A stretch of 62,552 nucleotides of DNA from Rhizobium ruizarguesonis (GTDB lineage: Bacteria > Pseudomonadota > Alphaproteobacteria > Rhizobiales > Rhizobiaceae). Positions 40,737-49,245 of this stretch are shown in pieces (position 1 is the first letter of the stretch; every line of letters begins with the position of its first letter). The position numbers were made by a program, and so were the translations under genes. A model generated the notes under the pieces. It had not been told where the DNA came from, ran no database searches, and saw only the letters and a list, made by a program, of their open reading frames with translations. The DNA lies in contig NZ_PQIG01000096.1 in NCBI RefSeq assembly GCF_012349115.1, positions 1-62,552 on the forward strand, in the 5' to 3' direction.

Positions 40737-42593
40737 CTACGGCCGCCATTCCTGGCTATTGCGATCGTCGAGCTCACGATCCAGATAGAACGCTGCGCTG
40801 ATGAGAGCGAGATGCGTAAAGGCTTGCGGGAAATTGCCAGCGAGCTGCGCCTTGGTATCAAACTCCTCGGCATATAGTCCGAGATGGTTGGCATAGTTCA
40901 GAACCGACTCGAAGACCCTGCGAGCCTTCTTGGTGTCCCCCGCTCGTGCGAGACACTCTGCATACCAGAATGAGCAGGCTGAGAAGGCGCCCTCCTCCCC
41001 GTCAAGGCCGTCGTTACTTCGATATCGGTGCACGACACCGTCGTCCGCTAGTTGGTCGCCGATCGCCGTCAACGTCGACAGCCACCTCGGGTCCGTGGCA
41101 CTGACAAACCTCACCAGCGGCATGAGCAGCAGCGAGGCGTCGAGCGTGTCGCCTCCCTTTGTCTGCACAAAGTGCCCCTTCTCCTCATTCCAGAAGTTTT
41201 TCCAAATGTCCTCGTAAATATCGTTCCTGACGTCGTGCCACTTGGAAAAAGGCGCCGCGAGGGATCGCTTGGTCGCGAGACGTATTCCCCGATCGACCGC
41301 CACCCAGCACATGAGCCTGGAATGGAGGAACTCCTGCGGCTCGCGGCGCATCTCCCAAATCCCGGCGTCAGGATCCTCCCAGTGGTCGCAGACAAATTCC
41401 ACAACCTTTCGCACTCCTTCCCAGTGATCGTGCGAGATTGCGTGGCCGTATTTATTGCTCAGATAGATGGAGTCGAGAAGCTCGCCGTAGATGTCGAGCT
41501 GGAACTGTTCAGCAGCCCTGTTACCCACGCGGACAGGCGTCGCGCCGCCGTAGCCGCGCAGATGTTCGAGGCTAATCTCGTCGGCTACTTCGCCTCCGTC
41601 GATCGCATACATGACCTTCAGTCGTCCGCCGGCGTCACATGCCGACGCGCGCTCTCCGATCCAGTCGTTGAATGCCATCGCCTCGTCGCGATAGCCAAGC
41701 CTCATCAACGCATACACTGTGAAGGAGGCGTCGCGTATCCAGGTGGCGCGGTAGTCCCAGTTACGGCTGCCACCGGGGGTTTCCGGCAAGCCAAATGTCG
41801 CGGCGGCGACGATCGACCCGTGCTTGCGCGAGGTCATGAGCTTCAATGCCAGTGCAGAGCGATTGACCATTTCGCGCCAGCGTCCGCGATAGGTCGACTG
41901 TCGCGCCCAGTTCTGCCAGAAGGCGACCGTCTGATCTTCCATTTCCTCCGGAGTCGCTTCTGCCGCGTCACCGTCGTCGAGAATGAAATCGATGCCTTCT
42001 CCAGCTTGGAGGGTAATCTCTGCGACAACAGTGCCATCGATCTCGGCGAGTGGCACATTAGCCAAAAGCCGCAGAACCTCGCCGTTCGCCTGCCGCCAGA
42101 TTACAGCGCCCTCTTCCAACTCCGCGGAGAGCTGTCTCGTCGCATATTCGAACCGAGGAGTGCACGACATACGCACCTTCAAACTCCCGCGTGTCGCACG
42201 AAAGCGCCGTACGACCATGCTCGAGCCGTCGCTACGGCTGTTTTTCACGTACATGAAATCAGTAAGTTCGCCGCTTGCCTTGTCGCCCATCCAACGTGTC
42301 AGGAGGACGTTCGTATCCGGAAGATACTGCTGCGTCACGCGAGCGTCGGAAAGCTCCGGAGCGATCTGAAACATGCCACCACGTTCCGGGTCGAGCAGCG
42401 CGGCAAAAATTGTCGGACTGTCGAAATCGGGCCAACACAGAAAGTCGAGCGTACCATCGGTAGCGACAAGCGCGATCGTTGCCAAATCGCCGATGACGCC
42501 GTGGTTCTCTATCGCGCGCGGAACGACGGCTGCCTCCTCCTGGCTACGTTCTGCGGCAACCTTATCCCCGATGAGCCCGGTGTTTGCATCCAT
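40737..42593 (-). CDS. GH15 family glycoside hydrolase (glucoamylase/trehalase type)
   Basis: A 618-aa protein. N-terminal beta-sandwich domain: ALVATDGTLDFLCWPDFDSP, GELTDFMYVK; C-terminal (alpha/alpha)6 barrel: GGSRNWDYRATWIRDASFTV (catalytic-site loop), HWEDPDAGIWEMRREPQEFL with the general acid Glu, VHRYRSNDGLDGEEGAFSAC with the second Glu, and FPQAFTHLALISAAFYLDRE. Bacterial GH15 of this type hydrolyse alpha-glucosides such as trehalose or maltooligosaccharides. Cytosolic; no signal peptide. I chose MDANTGLIGDKVAAER; upstream codons are unlike the family. Confidence 0.93.
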   Translation of the reverse strand: MDANTGLIGDKVAAERSQEEAAVVPRAIENHGVIGDLATIALVATDGTLDFLCWPDFDSPTIFAALLDPERGGMFQIAPELSDARVTQQYLPDTNVLLTRWMGDKASGELTDFMYVKNSRSDGSSMVVRRFRATRGSLKVRMSCTPRFEYATRQLSAELEEGAVIWRQANGEVLRLLANVPLAEIDGTVVAEITLQAGEGIDFILDDGDAAEATPEEMEDQTVAFWQNWARQSTYRGRWREMVNRSALALKLMTSRKHGSIVAAATFGLPETPGGSRNWDYRATWIRDASFTVYALMRLGYRDEAMAFNDWIGERASACDAGGRLKVMYAIDGGEVADEISLEHLRGYGGATPVRVGNRAAEQFQLDIYGELLDSIYLSNKYGHAISHDHWEGVRKVVEFVCDHWEDPDAGIWEMRREPQEFLHSRLMCWVAVDRGIRLATKRSLAAPFSKWHDVRNDIYEDIWKNFWNEEKGHFVQTKGGDTLDASLLLMPLVRFVSATDPRWLSTLTAIGDQLADDGVVHRYRSNDGLDGEEGAFSACSFWYAECLARAGDTKKARRVFESVLNYANHLGLYAEEFDTKAQLAGNFPQAFTHLALISAAFYLDRELDDRNSQEWRP

Positions 42594-42977
42594 GCTGCGT
42601 TCCTTTTGGCTGAGCTTCGGATGAAAAGTCCGCAGAGCGCTCGCCACTTGACCGATTTGGCGCTTTGGTTCGAAACGGCAATGGCGAGCTGGAACCACCG
42701 GGCTGACCAATTGCGTCCTGATCTTCCTGAACGATCCATGCACGGAGTTTAATCAGCAAGGCACGCTGGGCTTTTGCGAATGGAATGATAGGCACGATCG
42801 AGCGAGCTCGCGACGTTGCATGGAGCTCTGCTGCCAGGTCTGCGTAAGGATCTTGAACTGGAAGCGGGTGTGACACCACTCGCAAATTTTGCCTAAAGAT
42901 TTCGATAGCGATGTCGCGACCGATGGCTCATCCACGTCCTAGAAGCAAATCGGAACGAAAACCGGAGGATGGAGAGC
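42594..42977. other. intergenic between GH15 and the VOC gene
   Basis: About 380 bases. The minus frame carries a possible coding-like bit (VPIIPFAKAQRALLIKLRAW) but no family was recognised. Promoters of both divergent genes should lie here; ACCGGAGG is the ribosome site of the VOC gene. Confidence 0.4.
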
Positions 42978-43415
42978 ATGGCGCTTAAGCGTATGGACAA
43001 CATCGGGATCGTCGTCAAAGACCTCGGAGTGGCGATGGACTTTTTTCAGGAGTTAGGCCTCGAACTCGAGGGCCGCGCGACGATCGAGGGCGAATGGGCT
43101 GGTCGTGTCACTGGTCTTGGCGATCAGCACGTCGAGATCGCCATGATGCGCACGCCGGACGGACACAGCCGGCTGGAGCTTTCGCGCTTCCTCAGGCCGG
43201 ATGTCGTCGCGGATCATGGGAATGCCCCGGTGAACGCCCTTGGTTATCTGCGAGCCATGTTCACAGTCGACGACGTTGAAGAGACTCTTGAGAGGCTGCG
43301 CACGCGCGGCGCTCAGCTTGTCGGCGATGTCGTCCGGTACGAGGACGCCTACAAGCTCTGCTACATCCGCGGACCCGAAGGTCTTCTCATCGGGCTTGCC
43401 CAGGAACTCGGGTGA
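42978..43415 (+). CDS. VOC superfamily (glyoxalase/bleomycin-resistance-like) protein
   Basis: A 145-aa protein with the paired beta-alpha-beta-beta-beta modules of the VOC fold: MDNIGIVVKDLGVAMDFFQE, LGLELEGRATIEGEWAGRV, then LGYLRAMFTVDDVEETLERL and CYIRGPEGLLIGLAQELG. The metal-type positions are approximate: an acidic residue in the last strand (GPEG) and His/Glu residues in HVEIAMMR. The substrate is unknown. The second ATG is preferred, nine bases after GGAGG. Monocistronic, or the first of two with 43503. Confidence 0.85.
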   Translation: MALKRMDNIGIVVKDLGVAMDFFQELGLELEGRATIEGEWAGRVTGLGDQHVEIAMMRTPDGHSRLELSRFLRPDVVADHGNAPVNALGYLRAMFTVDDVEETLERLRTRGAQLVGDVVRYEDAYKLCYIRGPEGLLIGLAQELG

Positions 43416-43502
43416 GCAGCGAAAAGGGATCGGTCGCGGCTGGCTGATCCTACGAATATCGTGATTATTGATGTGGAACGCAGGGGATCCCATCCAGGCG
43501 CC

Positions 43503-44176
43503 ATGCCGAAACACGAAAAGAACGATGTCGAGCTGGTAAAGACGTGGGTGCTGCCACCAGCAGCGACCCTAGGATCTTCGATCCGCGCGAAGGGAATTCT
43601 GCTCGAACTACGTGCACGACTCCCGGTCGCTTCGAAGAAGTCGCTCGATATCGATAAAGGAGAACTCACGCTGTCGATGCCGGCCGGTTCGAAGGCCGAA
43701 TTCCATGCCGCGTCGGCCGTCGTCGTCAAGGTACCGGAGGACATCGAAACCCCGCCGGTAATCCCGCGCGAGATCCAGGATATCCTTTCGATCAAGACGA
43801 GCGAGCGTCATCGCTGGCTGAAGGACGGCCGCCTGCCGAGTGCTGGCACGCGAACGGTGAAACTGCGCGGTCGCGCGCGAAAGATCACCTTCCATGTCCT
43901 TCCATGTCTTCGACCCGCGCGTGGTGGAAGCCCTGCTCGATCGGGGCGTCGTCGAAAGAATGGCGCGAGGAGGATGCGGCGGCGGCCGCCGAGAACCGAC
44001 GGCGGGCGGCATATAAGGTGAAGCTGACGCGTTCGTTGTACCGTCAAGGCGAATGCCGTCGCCAAACCCGACGAGGCTCCTCGCGCGAAATTGGCGGGCG
44101 GGGAGGAGTTCGGACGCGACGGGTTGCTTCGCTAAGGATGCCGATTGCCGGGGGGTCAGCCGTTCTACAGCAATAA
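43503..44176 (+). pseudogene. hypothetical gene broken by a 10-bp tandem duplication
   Basis: Begins MPKHEKNDVELVKTWVLPPA, continues through IPREIQDILSIKTSERHRWL, KDGRLPSAGTRTVKLRGRAR and KITFHV, then breaks at a tandem duplication of CTTCCATGTC (about 43887-43906). The intended frame goes on as FDPRVVEALLDRGVVE and, after an extra A near 43972, EWREEDAAAAAENRRRAAYK. So two frameshifts. The family (SERHRWLKDGRLP.AGTRT.KLRGRA...TFHVFDPR) is a small rhizobial protein of unknown role, perhaps DNA-binding. Confidence 0.65.
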
Positions 44177-44193
44177 TCTCCGGGCCGCTTCGT

Positions 44194-44331
44194 ATGGCAG
44201 GCCTTGAAACGGACACTGTGCTCGACTATTTTCAGCCCATCGGCGTTGCTGGTGAGTGCTCCAAGAGAGCGTTCGCGACTGCCGAAGTCGCTTATCTGCT
44301 TTTGACCACGGATGTACTGGCACTGGTGTGA
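44194..44331 (+). CDS. small hypothetical protein (45 aa)
   Basis: ATG frame MAGLETDTVLDYFQPIGVAG then ECSKRAFATAEVAYLLLTTD and VLALV. Ends 15 bases before a terminator stem, which supports a transcript. No family, no good ribosome site. Could be the remnant of a longer gene. Confidence 0.35.
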   Translation: MAGLETDTVLDYFQPIGVAGECSKRAFATAEVAYLLLTTDVLALV

Positions 44332-44344
44332 AGAGCGATGTTGG

Positions 44345-44374
44345 AAAGGTCGGTGCGGTTTCGCCCCGGCCTTT
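44345..44374 (+). terminator. rho-independent terminator
   Basis: AAAGGTCGG and CCGGCCTTT form a nine-pair stem with one G-T pair and a 12-base loop, followed by a six-T run. It ends the plus-strand small gene and faces the convergent proline-rich gene. Confidence 0.6.
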
Positions 44375-44389
44375 TTTATTTCCTGCCTA

Positions 44390-44653
44390 TCAGCGCGAAG
44401 CTCCCGGCCAGTCGTTCGATGGCTCATCAGACTCTGCTTCCGGATGATCTTCGGCAGGATCTGGATCGCGCTCATAAGCAGCTCGGAGATTGCCGATCTC
44501 CTCGATGATCGCGTCGTAGACGACGGCGCCCTCGTCCGGTCCGAGATCGGGGAGCGGTTCCTCGCCGGGTATGGGCTCGGGCTCAGGTGGTGGATTATCG
44601 AGCGGGGGCACTGGCGGCGGGACTATGGGTTCGAATGGAACGGACACTGGCAT
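44390..44653 (-). CDS. proline-rich small protein
   Basis: 87 aa: MPVSVPFEPIVPPPVPPLDN, PPPEPEPIPGEEPLPDLGPD, then EGAVVYDAIIEEIGNLRAAY and ERDPDPAEDHPEAESDEPS. The N-terminus matches the 22134-22346 protein (SVP.EPIVPPP.PP...P.PE), while the helix AVVYDAIIEEIGNLRAAYER is unique to this copy and may be the folded part. Acidic. Tandem relic repeats (44745-44786) lie upstream. Function unknown. Confidence 0.6.
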   Translation of the reverse strand: MPVSVPFEPIVPPPVPPLDNPPPEPEPIPGEEPLPDLGPDEGAVVYDAIIEEIGNLRAAYERDPDPAEDHPEAESDEPSNDWPGASR

Positions 44654-44744
44654 TCCTCTTCGTCGCGTGACAACGCAGGGCGTGCTGGCAAGTTCCGGTC
44701 GGTCGAAGGCCGGCGTCGAAGTCAATCAGGGAGATCCATTTTTT

Positions 44745-44786
44745 TGGACTGATTGAACCATTTTCTGGACCGACTGCACCATTTCT
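44745..44786. repeat. tandem 21-bp repeat, possible IS-end relic
   Basis: Two units: TGGACTGATTGAACCATTTT plus C, and TGGACCGACTGCACCATTTC plus T. They share 17 of 21 positions. A similar but weaker pair is at 47979-48020. The two sites flank the cyclase/substrate-binding block in the same orientation. Multiple short tandem repeats of this size are found at ends of some IS21-type elements; a regulatory role is the alternative. Confidence 0.4.
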
Positions 44787-44862
44787 CGCTGTCAAATTAC
44801 GCGGCACGATTGACAAACGGCTCGCTATCCTCCGCTGACGGAAACTGGCGTTTTGAGGTCCC

Positions 44863-46617
44863 CTACCCGTTCAACCCCTCAATCGGTTCATGCACGCCAT
44901 TTGATCTTCCGCTTCTCGTTCCGACCTTCCAAGCAGGTATTTGCTCGTCGAAACCTTTGAGCTGCCGCGGGCCGAGAGCGACCAATAAAATTTTTCCAAG
45001 CACGGATTGCGCCACGGCGTGATCCACGAGGATTTGCCGATCATCGGCGGACGAACAGAGTCGTGATGCCAGGTTCACGACATGTCCGATCGCGGTGTAG
45101 TCAACACGGGCTTCGTAACCAATTCGGCCGACTGTCGCCCATCCCATCGCCAGTCCAATGCCGAAGCCGATCGCGTGGCCGTGCAGTCGCCACTCGGCGA
45201 TCAGACGCTGAACGTCATCCTGCATGTCGATCGCCATCTTAACCGCACGAAGCGCCGGGTCTGTGCACGGTACCGGGGCGTTGACGAGCACCATCAAACC
45301 GTCTGCCGCGAAGTTGGTCAGCGTGGCCTCGTAGCGTGTAATGATCGCGCCGAGCGCCTTATAGTACTCGCCCAAGACGTGCATGATCTCCTCGGGTTCG
45401 GCGTGCGCCGAAAACGCGGTGAAGCCACGTAAATCGCAGAATACAGCGACGACTTCCGCGCGCTGGCCGGCGAGAACGCTCTCGTCGCCGGACTTTTCGA
45501 CGAGTTCCGCGACCTGAGGTGCGAGAAAACGCTTCAGCCGCGCGATCCGCTCTGAACGATCTCGAGATATGGCGAGTTCTTGCGCCATTTCATTGAACCG
45601 GACCGCCAGCCGTTCGAGTTCGTCGCCGGTGGCGATGTCTATCCGGTGCTCAAACTGTCCAGCACCGATTTTTTCGGTGCCTTCCTCCAGCAGGCGGATT
45701 GGTCCGGTCATGCGCCTGGCAAGCCAGAAAGCAAGCGCCGATGCGAAGATGGTGGCGGCGAGCAGCAGGCCAACCGTCCGCCACAATGAAGCATACAGCG
45801 GTGCGAAAGCCTCTGCTTGTGCCTGCTCGACGAACACCGTCCAACCGACGCCTGGGATTGCTGCCATGGCAGTCACGACCGGTTCATTCTCGGCGTTGCG
45901 GGCCGTGGTCGCCTCTCCGCCTGTGGAGGCGATCTCGTCCCGCAATCTGGTGAGGGCCGTCGCTGTGTTCTTGTCAGTACCCTGCAACACCTTGCTGATA
46001 TCGGGATGGGCGATGAGGCGGCCGGTCTGATCGAGAACAAACGCCCGGCCACTACTACCGACGCGAATTTCCGAAACGACTGTCCAGACAAGCTTCAGGT
46101 TGATCTCCGCGACGACGATGCCACCTGCCTTGCGGTTTCCAGCCGTGGCCATGGTCATGAACGGTTCGGAGCCATCGTGAAAGGTGACTGGCCCATACCA
46201 TGTACCATTCGAACGAACTCCCACCACAGCAGGATCGCCGGAGCGATCCGATCCGCCTTCCCTCCTGTTCAAGTCGATGCGGGAGACATACAGCCGTTCG
46301 ATGCCGACATCGTCAACAAGGGTGATGCTGACGATCGCTGGAACTCGTCGCATCACCCGCAATGCATCGAGCCGATGCTGTCCCTCCTCCTGGGCCCAGG
46401 ACTGCTGCACCGTCCAACCCAGTTGATCCTTGATGCCGTCGAGAAAGCTCTGGATTTTGCCGGCCGCCGATTTGGTCTCCACCCGCAATAGGGCGCTGAG
46501 CATGGCACGCTGGTCGCGATAGCCGAACCACGCGTCGCTGATGCCGCTGGCAGTTACGGGGACAATGACCGCGGCGAACAAGGCCAGGAAGTACTTCCGG
46601 AACAGCGATCGGCGCAT
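44863..46617 (-). CDS. membrane sensor adenylate/guanylate cyclase (dCache-HAMP-cyclase)
   Basis: A 584-aa class III cyclase. Residues 1-25 carry a membrane helix (YFLALFAAVIVPVTASGISD), then a periplasmic Cache sensor with ERLYVSRIDLNRREGGSDRS, WYGPVTFHDGSEPFMTMATA and SSGRAFVLDQTGRLIAHPDI. A second helix (VGLLLAATIFASALAFWLAR) leads to a HAMP domain (RRMTGPIRLLEEGTEKIGAG), then the cyclase: VAVFCDLRGFTAFSAHAEPE (first metal Asp), FAADGLMVLVNAP (second) and GWATVGRIGYEARVDYTAIG. It would make cAMP in response to a periplasmic ligand. It is separated by 40 bases from the substrate-binding gene upstream, forming an operon. Confidence 0.92.
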   Translation of the reverse strand: MRRSLFRKYFLALFAAVIVPVTASGISDAWFGYRDQRAMLSALLRVETKSAAGKIQSFLDGIKDQLGWTVQQSWAQEEGQHRLDALRVMRRVPAIVSITLVDDVGIERLYVSRIDLNRREGGSDRSGDPAVVGVRSNGTWYGPVTFHDGSEPFMTMATAGNRKAGGIVVAEINLKLVWTVVSEIRVGSSGRAFVLDQTGRLIAHPDISKVLQGTDKNTATALTRLRDEIASTGGEATTARNAENEPVVTAMAAIPGVGWTVFVEQAQAEAFAPLYASLWRTVGLLLAATIFASALAFWLARRMTGPIRLLEEGTEKIGAGQFEHRIDIATGDELERLAVRFNEMAQELAISRDRSERIARLKRFLAPQVAELVEKSGDESVLAGQRAEVVAVFCDLRGFTAFSAHAEPEEIMHVLGEYYKALGAIITRYEATLTNFAADGLMVLVNAPVPCTDPALRAVKMAIDMQDDVQRLIAEWRLHGHAIGFGIGLAMGWATVGRIGYEARVDYTAIGHVVNLASRLCSSADDRQILVDHAVAQSVLGKILLVALGPRQLKGFDEQIPAWKVGTRSGRSNGVHEPIEGLNG

Positions 46618-46657
46618 CGGAGCGGCTTGTAGCGGGAGCGAACGCCACACACCATCC

Positions 46658-47662
46658 TCACTCGATGACTTCTTCAGCCATCAGCAAAACGCTCTGCGGC
46701 AGCTCGATCCCGAGGGCATTCGCTGTTTTCAAATTGATTGACAAGTCGAACGTCGTCGGCTGCTCGATCGGCAGGTCGCCTGGTTTAGTGCCTTTCAATA
46801 TACGATCGACATAAAAGGCGAGCCGATGTTGCATCTCGTCGTATCTCGCCGAATAGGCCATCAGGCAGCCGTCTGCGACATACCATGGACCCCAGGCCAT
46901 AGTCGGCAGACGATGCTCGATCGCCAAGGCGGCAATTCGCTTAGACTGGTCTGCCAGCATCATGTCGGGCAGCACGAAAAGGGCCTGCGCGCCCGCGGCT
47001 TCCATCCGGTCGACTGCAGCATCGAGATCGTCCGGCTCGCCGACGTGCTGGATGCTCACAGCAATGCCGAGCCGATCGGCCGCATTCTTGGTGTCCCGTT
47101 CGAAATTCAGATCGGAGACCACCGGGTTCGCCAGCACGCCGACTGTGGTGAGCCCCGGTATGGCTTCCATCAAAAGCTCCAGGCGTTTGGCGGCGAGTTC
47201 CGTGGCGTAGTAGCTGATGCCCGTGGCATTTCCGCCCGGTTTTGCAAGGCTACCAACGAACCCAGTCGCCATCGGATCACCACTTAGGATCGACACGATC
47301 GGAATTGTATTGGTCGCCTCGTGGGCAGCCTGTCCCGCCGGATGCGACATCGTGACGATCATGTCGACGGGGAGCCGCACCAGTTCTGTCGCCGCCGCGG
47401 CCAAGCCATTGTTGTGCTTGCCGGCGCTTCGGCACTCGAAGCTGATGGTCTTGCCCAATTCGTACCCGAGTTCGCCAAGGCCAGTTATAAACACTCCAAA
47501 CTCACCGGACCCACCCATATAGCCCGGTATGTCGCAGGGCCACCAGGCAAGGAGGCCGATTCGTGGCGTCTTGGCCGACGTCTGCTGCGCGGCGGCGATG
47601 GCAGGAAAGCTCATCGCCAGCGCGACTGCAAGCTTGAGGAAGGGACGTCGTTTCGGTTTCAT
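46658..47662 (-). CDS. ABC-type substrate-binding protein (PF04392-like)
   Basis: A 334-aa periplasmic binding protein. Signal peptide: MKPKRRPFLKLAVALAMSFP, AIAAAQ, with a twin-arginine-like KRRPFLK. The fold has IGLLAWWPCDIPGYMGGSGE, VTMSHPAGQAAHEATNTIPI, VSILSGDPMATGFVGSLAKP and GGNATGISYY, the ABC_sub_bind family pattern. No permease or ATPase accompanies it. Encoded just before the Cache-cyclase in one operon, so it may present a ligand to the cyclase rather than feed a transporter. I chose MKPKRRPF; ten upstream codons are open. Confidence 0.88.
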   Translation of the reverse strand: MKPKRRPFLKLAVALAMSFPAIAAAQQTSAKTPRIGLLAWWPCDIPGYMGGSGEFGVFITGLGELGYELGKTISFECRSAGKHNNGLAAAATELVRLPVDMIVTMSHPAGQAAHEATNTIPIVSILSGDPMATGFVGSLAKPGGNATGISYYATELAAKRLELLMEAIPGLTTVGVLANPVVSDLNFERDTKNAADRLGIAVSIQHVGEPDDLDAAVDRMEAAGAQALFVLPDMMLADQSKRIAALAIEHRLPTMAWGPWYVADGCLMAYSARYDEMQHRLAFYVDRILKGTKPGDLPIEQPTTFDLSINLKTANALGIELPQSVLLMAEEVIE

Positions 47663-48185
47663 CCGAGCACCCCTCGCTGACCCACGGCACATAGCGGGTG
47701 GGATGATGAGATCTGGCGAATTGCTGCAAACTCACTTTTCGACGCGCCCCTTCTCCTGAAGGAGCGACGACGAACAAGCCAAGATATTCAGTCGACGAAA
47801 GTATAGTCGATATTGGTGCGGATTGGTAGCGCGGGCAGCCTGGTCGGCAGTTGTTGGAATTCCGTAAGATCTGTTGACTCTCATTGCGATAAGAACAAAA
47901 GGCGATGCGGCCACCTGCGGACAATTTGGGCAAGGGAGACCGGTCATCGCCCGGTAGACGATCAAGAGAGAATTGGAATGGACTGATCGAGCCGTTTTTT
48001 GGATCGAATATATGGATCACATTCGATAATAAGCGGCGACTCCCAAGGGCGAAAACTTCAGTTCGCGAGATTGGGAGAGAGCTTGGCCTTAGACCAGAGT
48101 GGAGCGGCCGTGGGGCGTCGCCGAGCCTTCAGGAAACGGCTCCACTTGGAAAACGGCTGCTGACAATCATTGAGGAGATCTGCAA
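47663..48185. other. intergenic, with a weak copy of the tandem repeat
   Basis: About 520 bases. It should contain the promoter of the substrate-binding/cyclase operon near 47.7 kb. 47979-48020 holds a degenerate pair related to the 44745 repeat (TGGACTGATCGAGCCGTTTT, then TGGATCGAATATATGGATCA). No gene was found. Confidence 0.4.
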
Positions 48186-48740
48186 ATGACCTCGCGTCTC
48201 GCTTGTTTTTCGGCCGCCATGTTGTGGTGTGCGGCACGGCCCTCGCCTGGTATGACGAAGGGCACATGAAGGTTGCCGCCCTCGCCTACGAACAGCTCAC
48301 GCCCGCGGCTCGCGCTGAAGCCAACAGGCTCGTCCGATTGAATCTGGGCTATCCGCAATGGGTCGCGGCTATCCCGGACAGTCCGGACCATCAGCCCAAG
48401 GATGTCGACCGCAACACATTTGTCAGAGCGGCGGTATGGGCAGACGACATCTAGGGAAACGCTGCATACCGGAACGCAAGCGACGAGAACAAGGATCATA
48501 AGAAGGACGAGGCGACGACAGGGTTCGCGGGCGAAACATCGGCTATCGCGACCTCCTGATCCATGGCCATTGGCACTTCAAGGACATCGGCTTCCGCCTG
48601 GACGGCAAGGAACCGCCGAAGCCAGATCCTGTCGATGCGGTGACACAGGTCAAGCTGTTTACTACCGCTCTTCCGCAGTCCTCGGGAGATATGATCTTGT
48701 CTGCCTATGCTATCAAGTTGCTGTCGATCGCCACCAACTG
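48186..48740 (+). pseudogene. S1/P1-type nuclease, frameshifted, stop-interrupted and truncated
   Basis: Start MTSRLACFSAAMLW gives a signal peptide; after a frameshift the mature N-terminus is ALAWYDEGHMKVAALAYEQL, with Trp1 and the first His ligand. Then VDRNTFVRAAVWADDI, a TAG (48452-48454), GNAAYRNASDENKDHKKDE. After another shift: NIGYRDLLIHGHWHFKDIGF, RLDGKEPPKPDPVDAVTQVK. This is a zinc-dependent S1/P1-family nuclease; the region with GDxHQPLH is gone. Such secreted enzymes cut single-stranded nucleic acid. Non-functional. Confidence 0.75.
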
Positions 48741-48825
48741 ATACGCCGGACATCGACTGAGCAAAGGCTGTCGATACCATGGAAATCACAAGGGCGGAAA
48801 GAGCCGCTGCGAAAAGATGTTTCAT
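48738..48825 (-). pseudogene. 5' remnant of a small secreted protein
   Basis: MKHLFAAALSALVISMVSTA then FAQSMSGVSVGG is a good signal peptide with an AFAQ cleavage site, similar in type to the 5555-5875 gene. The frame then runs antisense through the S1/P1 relic, so only the leader and a few residues remain. Confidence 0.45.
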
Positions 48826-49056
48826 CGAGTGGGGGGTCCCAGTTCCGCTCATGGCCACTACGCCAAACAGTATCAAGAAAAGTTTTTGCATGGTGCCCTC
48901 TTTCGAGGTCGTCCATTCTCAGAGCTGTAAGAATTGACTAGACGAAAAAGCACGCCTGGTTAACAGCGACGCCGGACCCCCGTGAATCAAGACCTTAGCG
49001 CATCCTCGTCGGGCATAGTTCCTTGAACTGGTCGATTGCAACGGGATAGCCGCTGG

Positions 49057-49190
49057 CCATGCTACCATCGAACTCGGGCTAACGCGCAATGACACGATCA
49101 GGTTCATCGTTCGCGAGTGGATGGAGGAAAACACCTACCTGCCGCAATCTTGATGAAGTCGGCGATGAGGATGGGACGGCATGCGCAAGA
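49057..49190 (+). pseudogene. fragment of a paralogue of the 18634-18924 gene
   Basis: LTRNDTIRFIVREWMEENTY then LP matches MTRNDTIRFIVREWMEKNTY, LP of the intact 96-aa protein. The C-terminal EVGDEDGTA appears after a frame change and corresponds to ELDEDGDVDGTA. The N-terminal half is absent or unrecognisable. A decayed second copy. Confidence 0.65.
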
Positions 49191-49245
49191 GAGTGGATTT
49201 TCGCCCAAGCGTCACGGTAGCAGATTTGGATGAGAGATATCTTGA

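Noticed and set aside
41052..42752. Long plus-strand frame across GH15
   Set aside because: Antisense shadow of the GH15 gene, whose motifs are clear on the minus strand.
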